In this document: piece by piece, positions 39,787-52,458 of the stretch
How positions within the stretch are numbered: position 1 is the first letter of the stretch
Layout: the number at the start of each line of letters is the position of its first letter
Notes under the pieces: model-generated
Database searches by the model: none
The model's input: the letters and a program-made list of their open reading frames with translations, nothing else
What the model was told of the DNA's origin: nothing
Assembly: GCA_030144725.1 (NCBI GenBank)
Contig: JASKMD010000006.1
Span: 4,006,302 to 4,070,301, forward strand
Direction of reading: 5' to 3'
Length of the DNA: 64,000 bases
DNA from: Haematococcus lacustris
Lineage: Eukaryota; Chlorophyta; Chlorophyceae; Chlamydomonadales; Haematococcaceae
Translations under genes and position numbers: made by a program

Positions 39787-42700
39787 ATGTTGGCGATGCT
39801 TCTTACCCCGATGCCTTCGTTGTATGCAATGAGGGGCCTGCAATGGATTTGCTTGCGAGCCCTGGTGATCGCGAATGGATCGCGGAGGGCGTACTCGACC
39901 TCCCTGCCTCCGCCCTTGCACTTCTGTGTCGTGGGCAGTGGTCCTGCTGGTTTCTACACCGTCGACAGGGTGCGCGGCAGCGGCGAGCCCGCCGCTAGCA
40001 CTGGCTCGCAAGGCGAAGCTGTTCTTCTCTGTCCCTGCAGCTGTTGAAGCGGCTAGGAGCTGCAGTTCGCGTGGACCTGTTGGTGAGGCACGACCAGCTT
40101 TCATATCGCCCAACATGTCCCAGGGCTGACGCTGGCTGTTGAGCGCAGGACAGGCTGCCCACACCCTTTGGGCTCGTGCGATCAGGCGTGGCCCCGGACC
40201 ACCAGCCCACCAAGGCAAGAGAGAGCTGAACCTGGGCTATCTTGCCACACCAGCTAGTGAGGAGGTGGAAGTTCTATCACCAGCTGATGGCAGGGTGTGC
40301 TCCACCTGCCTGGCAGCTGGTCATCCGCGGCTTTACCTGCATGGCATTACCCTCAGGAAGCACTCTGCTGCGGAGTGTAATCATGCTCAGGGTTGCAGCA
40401 GCCACATCAGTGGTCAAGGTCGTGGCACAGCTGTCTGGGCTGCAGGGCTGGGGAGGCTCTCAGATTTGCCGCAGTCATGACGCCCACATGGCTACACAGC
40501 AGCCACCTCACATAGCAAAGCCACCTCGCCTAGCATAGCCACCTCACACCTGGATGCCTGTCCCTGACATGTGCCTGCACAGAACGTCACCACCCAGTTC
40601 AGTGGAGTGGCAGCTGACCCCAGAGTCCAGTTTTTTGGTAATGTCACACTTGGCAAGGATGTGAGTTTGCAGGAGCTGAGGAGACTATACACAGGGGTGA
40701 GATCCCACCCCGCCTGACCCAACCCAACCTGACTCACCCCAGCCTGACCCACCCCACCTGACCCACCCCACCTGACCCACCCCACCTCTCCCCCCAAACC
40801 TGACCCACCCCACCTGGACCCCCCTACCTGACCCCCTGCGTGCCAGCCTGCCCACCCGCCCCCCTGTCTCGCTCCCTGCACTCTTGCCGCCACCTCCCCT
40901 CACTCCTGCCCTGCACTGCTCCAGGTGGTGCTGGCCTACGGAGCTGAAAGCGACCGGCAGCTGGGCATCCCTGGTGAGGTGAGTGATGATGATGGTGATG
41001 GTGGTGGTGATGACAAGCTGCATGCTGTCCACACCACATTGCTCACATGACCTACAAGCATGGTGACCCGCATGGTGCCCCTACCCCCCACAGCAGCCAC
41101 CCCTCTCCCCCTCCCCAGCTCCTGTAAAGAAACACACACTCCCTGAAGCATGCACTGAGGCCCGCTCCCCTCGAGCACCACGCGTCATGCTTAATGATCT
41201 CATATGATTTCCAAGGTGAATTGCGGCGGTGGTGATGGTGGGTTTGTGCTGTAGCATGGTCAAGGCGTGCTGAGTGCCCGTGAGTTTGTGTGGTGGTACA
41301 ACGGCCACCCTGACGCCCAGCACCTGCAGCTGGACCTGGCAGCGGTGAAGAGTGTGGCGGTGTGTGGCATAGGTCAGTGAAGGGTTACACCTGGTGGGGG
41401 AGTGCTGGGGAGGTGTGAACCTGGTAGCATGGTGCAGTGGAGAACAGATGCTGTGAAGAACAGCTTGTGGGCAGGCGCTGATCAGCAGCAGGGGTAGGGG
41501 GTGGCGTGGTCGGCAGAGGTTAGGGAGGGCATGAGGTGGGGCGAGGAGGGCAGGGGCAGGGGAGCCAGGCACAAGGGGAGGGGGGCAGCGAGGGGGACAG
41601 CAAGGGCAGTGGAGAGGGGAGCTTTAGGGAAGAGGGTGCGAGGGAGCCAGGGGCAGGGGTAGAGTAGTGGGGTAGGGGCGGGGAAGTAGGGAATGATGCA
41701 ACAGAGAAAGAGGCAGGCATGAGGGCAGACATTAGGGCAGACATGCGGCCAGACTCCTTTAAGCCTCCTTCCTTTGCCCGCTTCACCCTGCCTTGCCAAA
41801 TTGTATGAAAAGGCCTTGGTTCGAGCCCTTGTTGTCCCATGGCGACATGCCTTTGCGCACATGCTAACTCAAATTACATTGTCCATTATTGGGCAGGGCG
41901 TGGTATAACATTCACCAACAGGGCCAGCTATTGACCTGTGGCTCGTATTGTGTGCCCATCCTTACTCCCCATTGATTATGCCAAACATGAAATACAATTA
42001 AAACAAGTAAAACACAAACAATACAAATAATACAAAAACAACACTGTGCAACGTCACCCAACTGGCAGTTGAGTTTCATCCAAGACCCTAGACCAGATCA
42101 GGCTCCCCCCTGACCCCTGACCCCTCCACCCTCACCCCATACTCATGCCGCCCCTTGCATGCCTGCTGCCTCATCAGGCAACGTGGCGCTGGACTGTGCG
42201 CGGATACTCCTGCAGCCTCCTGCCCGACTCCAGCCCACAGACATCGCTGACCACGCCCTGGCCGCCCTGAACCCTGGGTCTTGCCCCCCTCAGCCCTCCC
42301 CCGACCCTACACAGCTGCAGCAGCAGCAGCAAGATCTGCAGCAGCAGCAGCAGCAAGATCTGCAGCAGCAGCAGCAGCAAGATCTGCAGCAGCAGCAGCG
42401 GCAGCAGCGGCAGCGGCAGCAGCAGCGGCAGCAGCAGCGGCAGCAGCAGCAGAGCCCCTCTGCCGCCCTGACTGAGGTCCATCAGCCTGGGGTGGGGCCG
42501 GGAGGTGGCCTGTCTTGTGTGCAGCATGTGCACCTGGTGGCACGCAGGGGGCCGGTGCAGGTGAGGGCCAGGCTAAGTTTTGAGCCGAATTTGAACAAGG
42601 GGCTGGTGTGCGAGGGGGCATGAGGGCCAGTGTGAGAGCAGGGTCATCATCACTCATACAGGGGGTTAGATTCAGACAGTTCAGTGAGACTGATGAGATT

Positions 42701-45700
42701 GGGAGAGAGCAGCATGAGAGAGTGACTGTGCCAGGTGTCAGGGAGGTGACACTGTGTGGTCGGTAAGCCCGGGCTCTTCACTGCAATATACAGCATTTCG
42801 CCTTCCCCCTCCCCTTGCTCTCTGCCCCTTGCCCTCCTCCCTTCTTCCTCCTCCCCCCCTCTCCCTCCACTTCCCCCTCAGGTATGAGAACTGCAGGTTA
42901 GCATGCCCTGCTGCAGCCTGCTGCACCCTTGCATGCCTGTTGCAGGCAGCTTGCACTCCCAAAGAGCTGAAGGAGTTGGTGGCGGAGTTGGGATTCATAG
43001 TCCACGCCAGTAAGCAGCAGCTGACTGTGTCAGAGGCTGACTGTGCTGTGTTGAAGGCCAGCAGGAGCAAAAGGAGAGTGGTGGACATTATCAAGCAGGT
43101 GGGCCAAGGGAAAGGGTGGTCAGGGCCAGGCCAAGGGGAGAAAAGGGGTTAGTGACCGGGCGGGTTAAGGTAGAGGGGCATGGGTGGGGGTGGGGTGGAC
43201 TTTGGGTGAACTTAGGCGCAGCCCTTGTCAGCTATAACCTGGAGGTCAGGGGTTCAATCCCTAGCTAGCTACCGGCCTGGGTGGCTAATCACTATGCAGG
43301 CAGTGGCCCAGGCTGAGCTGACCACCACCACCAAAGCAGGGTCACCACTGCAGTCACCTGAACTACTATCAGCAGCAGCAGCAGTGCCCAGCAGCAGCAG
43401 CAGCAGCAGCAGCAACCAAGCAACCTGGACTGAGGCGCCGTCCGCGTCTGGCAATGACACACAGCCGGGTGCGGGCCATGGGGCAGCTGCCCGGCACCTT
43501 CACTTCCAGTTCTACCGTCAGCCAACTGAGGTAGGGTGCTGTGGGCTGGTGAAGAGGGTGAGCTGAGGGCAGGCAGGGCTGAGGGTTAGAGACAGGGAGG
43601 GACAGGGTTAAGAGCAACAAGCTGGGGTGAAGGTGTTGGGTTGAGGCCAAGCTGGGTGGAGGTTAAGCTGGGTGGAGGCTAAGCTGGGTGGAGGCTAAGC
43701 CGGGTTGTCAGGGGCGCGAAGGGAGCAGGGGATACACAGTAAAGTGCCTAATTCCGGACATTTCTTTGCCAAAACCCTCATAACTTCTCCACCACTGCGC
43801 CAATGTGAATAAACTTTATATCACTGAGTAAGGCTTGAAGCCTGCTGCTTGGCAGTAGCAAACTCATGCCTGGGCTCCACAGGCTTGTCACAATACGGCC
43901 AAAACTCTGACATACCCCTAATGTAGGGTGTTTAGAAACTAACTCTACCTAAATCCAGTCACTTGCAATACTCCCAACTTTGACTTTAACCCTACCTGCA
44001 TTTTTAGGCATGTATACACCATGGGGTTGATCACCAAATGCAGTAGAAATGGTTGATGAAAGTTGTGTTGTGAGTCGAAAGTTAAAGCATCACGATGTGC
44101 CCCCCCCCCCCCTACACGCGAGCCCCTCCGCCATACTTAGCTGCCCTCCTGGAAACCTGCTCTTCCTGCTCCTGCCTGTTGTAGAACTGGTCCACTGCCC
44201 GGAAATACAACGGAGGTTGCTCCTGCATTGAGCAACTGACAGCTGCATCCATCATATCGTTGGTCACATTTAGGCGCTTCCATGGTGCTAGAGTCACCAT
44301 GCTTTTGCCAGCTTGGATGGAGGCTTCAGCAGCTGCCAGCAGCTGCTCCTTGTTGGAGGGGTATAGGCCCGTCTTGGCAAACGCACGCTTCAATGGCTTC
44401 GTTTAGTATGGTTTTATTTAATATTAATTCAATGGCTTCATTTGGTGCTCGGGCTTGCATTAGGGACCTCGCAGGCCCGCTGCACTGCTCCAAGGAGGTC
44501 CAACCTGGTCACCCCCCTACCCTGCGCTTGGGCCCCCTTGACAATGCTGACCAGCTGCATCTCCTCTGCCTCAGTCAAAGCTGTCGGTCTCCCCCTAGTA
44601 GCTACCCTACCCCCATTGTTGATTAAGTCGCTGAGGGTGGAGCGGGGGACGCCATGCTGTTTTGCCACAGCACGCACAGAAGGGCGCTAACCCCCCCTCT
44701 TGTACTTGAAGAGGGCCCGAGTGGCGGCTGCAAGCATGCTAGCCCTGTGGCGTGCCCCGTTAAAAGCGGTGGTCATCTAAGCAAGGGCCGGGGGCTGAGC
44801 TCTGCAAGAAGAAAAGTCATTTTTTGTTACATGCGAAAAATCTGCTTAACGTGGCAAGCGCTACCGCCGGACAGCCGCACATTTGACACAGCGCGTCGAC
44901 TGCAACATCATTGTTACCTACCAAGGTATCTAGGAGCGTTGAGGAAGCTTCTTGAAACGCTCCTGGTAGTCGCGGCCGGGCCTTAACTCCGGATGGGGTT
45001 GAAATCGGCGGTCCCGGCAGTGTTGAGATCTCTCCTCCCACAACGCGCAAACATGACGCGGCCCGACAACCATCCTAGTAACCACCTAAGAACGCGATGC
45101 GCGGAAAAAAGACGGGGGCTTTCGGCAAAGAATTAAGAGAACACGAGGAACGGGGTGGCCGGAATTAGGCACTTTACTGTGTATGGCATGGCAGAGCAAG
45201 ATCAGAGGTGAAGACAGGGCCACATCGCTGTGATCGTGAGGCTGGTTGGGGAAGGTTTAGTGCATGCAAAGGTGCAAGGGAATATCATGAGCAGCATTGA
45301 TGCCATCGCCATCATCACTGCATCACCATAACACCACCACCACCACCACCAGTCTACTTTAGCTCAGCTTACTCATGCCCTCTCTCCTCCCCTCCTCCCT
45401 TCCCCTCCTCCCTTCCCCTCCTCCCCTCCCCCCTTCATCTCCCCCCGTCTCCCTGCCCCCTGCCTACCTCTGCCCTCCTGCCTTCCCATTTATCCAGGTT
45501 CTGCTGGATGACGCTGGAAGTGTGAGAGGTCTGAGGGTGGAGGTCACGCATCTGATCACACCCCCCGGAGCCTCAGCCCCGGTGGCAGTGGGGACAGGTG
45601 TGTCACCTCCACCCGCAGTGTATGTAACACAGTAGATTGCTGAGCACGGGGCATGTCAACACAGCAGTAGCGGGTGGGGCGACACACTGGAGTGAAGGGT

Positions 45701-46825
45701 GGAGCTGTAGGTGGTTAAGAGTGGTTAAGAGTGGTTAAGGTTGGTTAATAGTTCGAATGCTCAAACAGCGGCCAGCTTAGCAGCGGTAAGTTGGACTACA
45801 CACCAGGATGGAGTGAGCAAATGGGGAGTGAGAGGAGTGCGAGAGGAGTGTGAGACTATAAGGTTTTGGAGGGGCGAGCGTGGAGGGAGGGGTGGCTGAG
45901 GCTGAATGAGATTGAGGCAGGGTGAGGGCCGGAGCTCCTGAACTGGTTAGGATTGATGTGGGCTGTGAGGCCCCACCCCACATCCTACCCCTCACCTGCC
46001 ATGAACCATTCATGTCACTCTTGGCTTGCATGGTTTGCAGGGGTGTATGAGGACATAGACGCCCAGCTGGTGCTGGTCAGCATTGGCTACAAATCTCTGC
46101 CAGTGGCCGGAGCACCCTTTGATGCCAAATCAGGTACCATCCCCCATAGAGGAGGGCGAGTGCTCCAAGCAGTGGCAGGGCCATTGAAAGCAGCAGCAGC
46201 AGGGGATGAGCAAGGGCCGCAAAATGGATTCAGCCGAGGGGGAGCAGCAGCAGCTGAAAAGAGGGAGGGAGTCACTCCCGGTGTGAGTGAGGAGTTGAGA
46301 GGGAAAGGCTGGGATGGGGCTCAAGGTGTGGTGCCTGGGTTGTATGTGGTAGGCTGGCTAAAGCGGGGGCCCACAGGCATCATTGGCACCAACGCTCTGG
46401 ACGCTGAAGACACTGTAGCTAGCATCTTGGAGGACATAGCAGCGGCTCAGCAGGGCAAACAGGCCGGTGGGCCAGCCACCTCCACCCCTTCAGCTGGCAC
46501 CTCACCCCCGGGGTCGTTGTTGGATGGCTGTGTGGAACCAGGCACAACAGCAAGAGGCGCAGGCAGCACAACAGACTCCACTCCACTGGGCCTCACAGCT
46601 GATGGTTTGTCGTCACAAGCAATGCGGGGGCCGCCTGGCGCAACATTGCACACCCAGGCTACTGAGGGCTTGCGGGCGATGCTAAAGGAGCGCGGGGTGC
46701 GCGTGGTCGGGTGGGACGGGTGGCAATTGATTGACGACGCGGAAGTGCAGGCAGGCAAAGCGGCGGGCAAAGTGCGGCGGAAGCTCATAAGCGTGGAGGA
46801 GTGCCTGTGTGTAGCGTCCGGGTAA
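39787..46825 (+). CDS. FDXR: NADPH:adrenodoxin (ferredoxin) oxidoreductase, mitochondrial
   Basis: Exons: 39787-39969, 40041-40082, 40149-40214, 40583-40696, 40925-40978, 41255-41372, 42178-42560, 42946-43098, 43300-43530, 45498-45597, 46041-46825; all phases agree (about 742 residues, against roughly 480-500 usual). The FAD-binding FCVVGSGPAGFYT is followed by DRLPTPFGLVRSGVAPDH, VVLAYGAESDRQLGIPGE, SAREFVWWYNGHPD, the NADP-binding GIGNVALDCARIL, ARRGPVQ, SIGYKS and WLKRGPTGIIGTNALDAEDT. The enzyme passes electrons from NADPH to a mitochondrial [2Fe-2S] ferredoxin for Fe-S cluster or biotin synthesis. The N-terminus (RALVIANGSRRAYSTS) suits a mitochondrial presequence; the exact ATG among 39787-39829 is uncertain. 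The extra length is a Gln-rich insert after ADHALAALN and Ser- and Ala/Gly-rich inserts. The intron after PTK has a GC donor. A pogo-like element sits in intron 9. Confidence 0.93.
41800..41850 (+). other. Isolated B-box-like sequence
   Basis: GGTTCGAGCCC at 41818-41828 matches the pol III B box, in a reductase intron with AT-rich sequence after it. No A box was seen. It is a possible SINE fragment. Confidence 0.2.
42305..42455 (+). repeat. CAG repeat coding a poly-Gln insert
   Basis: CAG/CGG runs with regularly spaced CAAGATCTG encode LQQQQQDLQQQQQQD and Arg/Gln stretches inside a reductase exon between the NADP-binding motif and VQHVHLVARRGPVQ. The frame is maintained throughout, so it appears translated. 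Confidence 0.85.
43735..45181 (-). mobile_element. Tc1/mariner (pogo-like) element, TA duplication
   Basis: Inverted repeats of 23 bases begin CACAGTAAAGTGCCTAATTC at both ends (43735 and, reversed, 45181) and are flanked by TA (43733-43734, 45182-45183), the hallmark target duplication of this superfamily. The element is 1447 bp and lies in a reductase intron. Its minus-strand coding pieces are a helix-turn-helix segment and a C-terminal transposase segment without the catalytic DDE part between them. Confidence 0.88.
44112..44777 (-). pseudogene. pogo-like transposase, internally deleted
   Basis: On the minus strand ATG at 44777 reads MTTAFNGARHRASMLAATRA, meets a TAG near 44690, and continues in the same frame as RAVAKQHGVPRSTLSDLINN and GRPTALTEAEEMQLVSIVKG. 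This is a Psq/CENP-B-type helix-turn-helix DNA-binding domain. After a break near 44400-44440 a second frame has RAFAKTGLYPSNKEQLLAAA, typical of the C-terminal end of pogo transposases. Only about 45 bases separate the two, so the DDE catalytic domain is missing. Confidence 0.7.
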
Positions 46826-47103
46826 AGCGGCGGGGGGCAAGAGCGGAGCAGCGGTTGGCCGCGCCTCACACAACTGTAAGCTATCAAGTGCCTGTGCTGC
46901 TCGCAAGCCGTCCCACCCACTACGAAGCCCATCCAGAAGCGTAATAGCGGCACATGGCGAGTGTGGTACTTGTTTGTTGTCCTTAGTGGCGCTACAACGT
47001 TCTTGCCCGCCATAGCCTACTGCCGCGACGTCTGCGTCACTGAGGGACATCAACGTCCACAGTACCATCCACGCTTGTGTACACTTATGTATGTCACCGC
47101 AGC
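46826..47103. other. Convergent intergenic region
   Basis: It holds the 3' untranslated regions of two genes whose stops are 278 bases apart. TGTAA at 46875-46879 is a possible algal polyadenylation signal for the reductase; none is clear for the opposite gene. Confidence 0.45.
46875..46879 (+). terminator. Candidate TGTAA polyadenylation signal
   Basis: TGTAA lies about 50 bases after the reductase stop codon. It is the usual signal in chlamydomonadalean mRNAs; a pentamer may also occur by chance. Confidence 0.35.
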
Positions 47104-50100
47104 CTACTTTTCCAACATGAACTCCTCTACGGGCAGCCCCATATGCCTTGCGCCCGCGCTAGGTTGATGAATGAGCAGGGTGTGCCCTACCTGCAGCTGA
47201 GTCACAGGCACGGCCCTCCACTGCGCACCCAATTCTGGTGCGTCGACACTCCCAACCTCCGTGTCAGCGTACGGCGAGTTCGGTCCGCCTGCCGAGGGGG
47301 GCAGGGTTGTACCTGCGACCTGGGTTGGACCCCCGGGCTGCTTCGACTGACTTCCAACAAGACGGACCGTTTCTGCGTTCTGGAGTAGCACGCTCACCAG
47401 GTCGCCATCCGCGAGTTGAGCCTCCACTAGTATCTGCGTGGCATAGCGTGGCACAACACTCCATGGTGTGCTGCCAGGGGCAACTGCCAGACTAGAGGCG
47501 ACATGCACCAGCTCAGGCATTAACGAAAACCTCACATCGCATGAAGACAATCAAGCTAGTGTTGTTGCTTGCAACAGGGCATTGGAAGGGCATATTATGT
47601 TGCAGTAGGCACTGCCACATGTCACGAGACAAGGCAGCAGGAACAGCAGCATGCACTGCACAGCCCATGAGGCCCCGCCCTGGACATGCCGGCCCCTGAT
47701 GCATTTCCACGTGGTGTCATCTAGAGTCTAGTCTAGAGCCTACAGGGCGGACATGGTGAGAGGGAAGGAGGTGGCTGATTGTAATGCCAGCGTGACGGGC
47801 CCCTGAGCCGCTTGAGAAGTCTCATAGAAGAGCTCAGGGCACTCAGCCTTGCTCCTGCACTGCCACTGCACCCACACCCTGCCCCTACACAATCCCACCA
47901 CCACACACCCTGTATGTCCAATCACAACTGTACCTCCACACCACTTGCATGATGCCGTCGCGGGCTAGGATGAAAGGGAGTGTTGCACATGTCACCAGGG
48001 GGCTGCTAAGGGTCCCTAGGGGGTCCAGGGGGCCTTGCTGGGGTTCTAGCATCTAGCTCTGCTGAGGTCAGAGGGGTGGCTGCTGTGGGTCGGGGCCCGA
48101 TGCCCCAATGCTCCCAAGAGGGGTGCTTGCTAGGGTCAGGGGTTGGCTGCAGCTGCAACCCGGCATTGAGACCCACCAACGGCCTGCGCTCCAGTTTGCT
48201 GCGCCCCACCGTGACACTGCGGGTGCGACCCGCTGGGTCAGTCACCAGCACCTGCAGGGCATCGCCGCATGTTCTCAGCCTCGTGACGTGAGCACCACCC
48301 AACACACTCTGCCCTGGGCTATGTATGGAAGGCGTTGTGCAGGCTGAGCAGCCTCGAATCTTGCAGGTGTCTGATTGCCGACCCTGAGGTTTAAACCGGG
48401 GAGGCATGTTGCAGTGGCCCCAGTGCTACTGCTGCTGCTGCTAATGATGATGCTGATGATGGCCACCATCGTGAACATCGTGAACATGGTGACCATCATC
48501 ATGACTATGGCAACAACAAAGCACACTGGCCCTCATAACGACGTGGGTGTGTCTGTCCTACGGCATGTCATCCATGTCCCTGATACATCGGCTTAGCCTT
48601 CACCATCAACAACTTGGATGCCGCTAAAGCAGTGGGGCCCCAGCTGCTGCAGCTGCTGCGGCGGCGGCGGCGGCTGCTCCTGCTGCTGACTGGTGATGAT
48701 GACACATGTCAATGACAGCCACACAGTTCAGCCTTGGCCGTTTGAGCTAGCCTTGGGACCCTACAGCAGCAGCTGGGTGCTGTGAGTGCCAGCAAGAGGC
48801 CCACCTGGCTGCCGCAGCTCAGCTCTGCCAGGTAAGCTGTACGCCCCTCAGGCGCCAGGACATAGCCATGCACCTGCGCCAGGCGGGCAGCTGCTTGCGG
48901 GCACCATGGTGATGCCCACAGCCCTGCTGAAACTGGGGTGCCCCCTGTGATGACCCCATGCACGGCTAAGTAGGACGTTGGACTTTGTGAAACACAAGGC
49001 ACTACCCTAACTCTTGACCCACACCCGAGCACACCACTAGTCAACAGTAACTTTCCAGTAACAGAACAACGTCTACAACTCAGAGGGTACTTCATGCGTT
49101 GACCGCTGGGCAGGGCTGCAACTATGGACGAGGGATGGTGGTTCCATCAATAAACAACAAGAAAGCAGGTTCAAGTAGGGGTTAGGGTGCAGCTGCGCAG
49201 GAGGGAGGGGGCGGCAGCAGCTGCCCTTGGTGCAAGTATCCACCATGGCCGCAGCTCCGCGTGGCCTTGCCACTCACCGCACCTGCGTTGACCCTGAACG
49301 GCCGCGCCGCGATGTACGAAGTTTCAGCACACTCGCTGTGCACCAGAAACAGTGCGCGCGCGAAGTTGCCGCACAGCAGGCCCTCGCCTGGCCGCATTAG
49401 GCTTGTGCAGTCAACGCACACGCGCTCGCCTGCGGCAACCCAGCATGTGGCAGACCATGACCCAGCGACAGCTGGCTTTGAGAAAAGGTCCGCCTCAACA
49501 ACCGCTTGTGCCGGTATCCATTGCGCGAAGTAACATGTGTCCATATCCCTGGGCCGCTGGTTTTGGCATAGATGGCATTCAGGCATATAACGGATGTTGA
49601 TGATGTTGCGGTTGAGAGATGTGGCTGCACGCTCCACAATGACCCATAAGAATGACCCCTCTTCCGTGCCTGATGACTAGCTTGCTTTGAAAGCTCTGTA
49701 TTTTGCTCCACAGCGTGTCCACACCTGGCACAAACACTCACCCATGGCCATGGGAACCACCCGGGTCACGACTGCCCTGCCAAGCTGCAGTGCAGGCGCC
49801 GCTCTGGCCGCCGCCAGCTGCTGGATTTGAATCCAGGTCTGGCGCAAGACGTCCACCTGGTCTGTCCTCAGCACTACCCCGGCCGTGCCCACCTGCCCAG
49901 TCCACAGGGCCAGCAGGGCTGATGGTGAGTAGAGCAAGTGCAGTCAGAAGATGGCAGGGAGTTGCAAACCTATACGCATGTATGTTAAGCGTCAGGCAGT
50001 AGAATGAAGAAAAGTATATAAACTAAAAAGGTGGAGCAGAAGAAGCCTTCTCATGCATGCAAGGGGGGCGACATGGCCTGCTCCCACCACCTTCCCTGGA

Positions 50101-52458
50101 TGTTAGGCCGGACATTGGCACTGACATTGGGAGGGGCTTGCATGTGTATGTTTCGAACAGCAGGTTGGTGGTGCTAGCAGATTTGCAGGATGCCTTAGGA
50201 GGAGTTGCATGAGAAGAGGGAGTGATGACGCAGACAGAGCCACGTGCCTCCGGCAGGGTCCCATGGCTTGCGTCCCAGACCACTAATGAGTCATAACACC
50301 AGGGCCAGGCAGCTGCTGACTGCCTCCCAGACCTCATCTCTCTACTAGCCCCTAATGCTTGCCCATGCTTGCTATTAACACATGCCCTTAACAACGCATC
50401 CCTGACAGCTCCTGGGTTAGACTGCCTGACAGGCTGGCTGTGGCAAGGCTGCAGTGCGACACATATTCTCAACACCCTTCCCCTTAAATCACCCACCCTC
50501 AGGCACCCACCCTCAGGCACCCACATCCCACCCCTACAATGGGTTCTCATGCCCCTCCCATGCCCCTCGACAGTGCCCTGCTGTGCGCCCTTCCAAAGCG
50601 TCCTGCTCGCCCTCAGTCCCGCACGCACCTCCAACGCCCCCAGCATCAGCGCTGCTTCTTGAGCGCTGCCCACCACTGCCAGCAGGCGCAGCAGCGGGTT
50701 GGCCTGGACCAGCGCAATCAGGTTTTCTGCAGGAATGACCTGCAAAGCAAGGAAGGGCACGGCCAACAGCACACTGTGGACGCTTGGATGCATGTCCAGC
50801 ACCTGCTGGGGTGAGGCTGCACAAATGGTTTCTGGGCTCTTGTCTGGTTGACATTCACCGGTGTGACTGGTGTGACTCTGCGTGTTCATGCCGTGTGCAA
50901 CTGGCTACGCACAACAGTACGGTGTAAGGGGCAGTGAGGGAGCAGTGCACAGTCCTACTATAATGTATACATATATATATAGCTTTTGCAACTGAGCAAA
51001 CAAAAAGGACACAGCTGGTGCTTTTCAGGGCTGGGTCATCCGCATACACAAAATGCGTGATAGGTGTGCCATACACTCTCCCAGCGTTGATAGGGCCAAG
51101 GAATTCACAGCTACAGGGCAAACAGGAGGGGGCTCAAGGGGCAGCCTAGCTTGACACCTTGGTCAGGCCTCACAGGTGGTGTGTAGTTGCGTCCCTCTAC
51201 CACCACAGAGCTATCATCCCCTTAAAAAAGCATTTGGAGGCAAGCAAGCAAGGGCTGGGGCGCCTTGACCTCAAATGGACTGGTGTTCCCACAGCCCCAG
51301 CCAAGGGATGTGGTCATAGGCCCACCTAGAGTCATGCATTGCAGCAAAGAGCTTGCGGCACTTGGCAACAGTGTTGGCTTCTGATGCATGGACAAGGTGA
51401 TGGAGAATGAACATGGGCGGCAGAGTGGGAGGCAACCAAACTGTTCATGGGCACTAACGCGCTCAGGTGGTCGGGCATTGTGGGCTGTGCACTAGGCAGT
51501 CAGCACATGGCATACACCCGGTACCAAACGCTGCTCACATCCCACCTCCTGTGCTTGCTGGGGTCACAGAGATCTGTGTCATTGAACAAGGGGCTGATCT
51601 GCACAACTTTCCAAGCAGCAGGAATGTCTCCGATGCGCATCATGCTGTGAAATAATGTCAGCTTGCCTTCCGCAACTGACAACAAACATGATGCAGCCAG
51701 GCCGTTGATGACCAGCTTCAGCTCTTGTGCTGCAGGACTTGTGGCTGGGCAGCAAACCTCCTGGCGCATGGCCCCACGTCCTGGTCCAGCATGGCCCAGC
51801 ATAGCGGCTGGCACCCAGGGTCAGAGACAGAGCAGCCCACCTTCCAATCTGAGGCGTCCATGACAAGTGTTGTTAGCCTGGACGGCTTCAGCTCCCCAGC
51901 CTGCCCCTTGCGGCCCAAGGATGATTCTAGAGCCTTCAGGTGGGCTGCACTGTTGATGGTGTGCCACTTGGCCACCTGCAGCACCCCAAATGCATTGAAT
52001 CTGGGTGCCTAGGGTTGCTGACATGGTGAAAACGTTGCTACATGCTCGTGCCCCTACTGCTAGCTGCATGGGTGTCGTTGCCCCTACCCTTGCCCCTCAA
52101 CCCTTTGCCCCCTTCCCGGCTCCTGTCCACTTTTCTTTTCATTGCCTTTCCCCACCCAACTCTGCTCCCCTAGGCCTGAGCGCACCTTTTCGCCGGTGTC
52201 TCCGTCAACAACGTCGGAGCTGTCATCTGTTGACCGCCGCAATTGCTCAAAGTGGCCGAAGGCTGCGACATCGGCGATGTTAGTTACGATGGTCTTCACG
52301 CCCAACTCAAGAGCCGTGGTAATGCACGCCGCACAACTGCTCTCCAGCCACAGCGTGGGAGCCCCACGAGTACATTGTGCAGCACATGGCCGGTGCACAT
52401 AGTACCTGGTGAGAGAGCTGGGCCTGTTGCGAAAACTAGTGTGTTGCCTACTCTGCAT
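47104..52458 (-). CDS. 3-dehydroquinate synthase, class II (DHQS family)
   Basis: Exons: 52458-52186, 51975-51841, 50739-50629, 49892-49742, 49429-49278, 48873-48805, 48251-48177, 47433-47104; all junctions are in phase (about 431 residues). Motifs: [102 protein letters not shown] and [15 protein letters not shown]. These match the archaeal-type (non-AroB) dehydroquinate synthase II, an NAD-dependent oxidative deamination and cyclisation enzyme in archaea. In plastid-bearing eukaryotes AroB-type enzyme normally serves the shikimate pathway, so the substrate here is uncertain. The N-terminus ([15 protein letters not shown]) could be an organelle transit peptide. The long intron between DWK and VIPAEN contains a LINE fragment. 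Confidence 0.9.
51010..51835 (-). mobile_element. LINE RT fragment in a DHQS intron
   Basis: On the minus strand [20 protein letters not shown], then a frameshifted stretch whose DNA matches 4650-4760 of the other [24 protein letters not shown], and [17 protein letters not shown] are reverse-transcriptase motifs. Both ends of the element are missing and the frame is broken several times. It lies wholly in the intron 50740-51840. Confidence 0.85.

Noticed and set aside
47104..52458. AroB-type dehydroquinate synthase
   Set aside because: The motifs ([26 protein letters not shown]) belong to the unrelated class II family.
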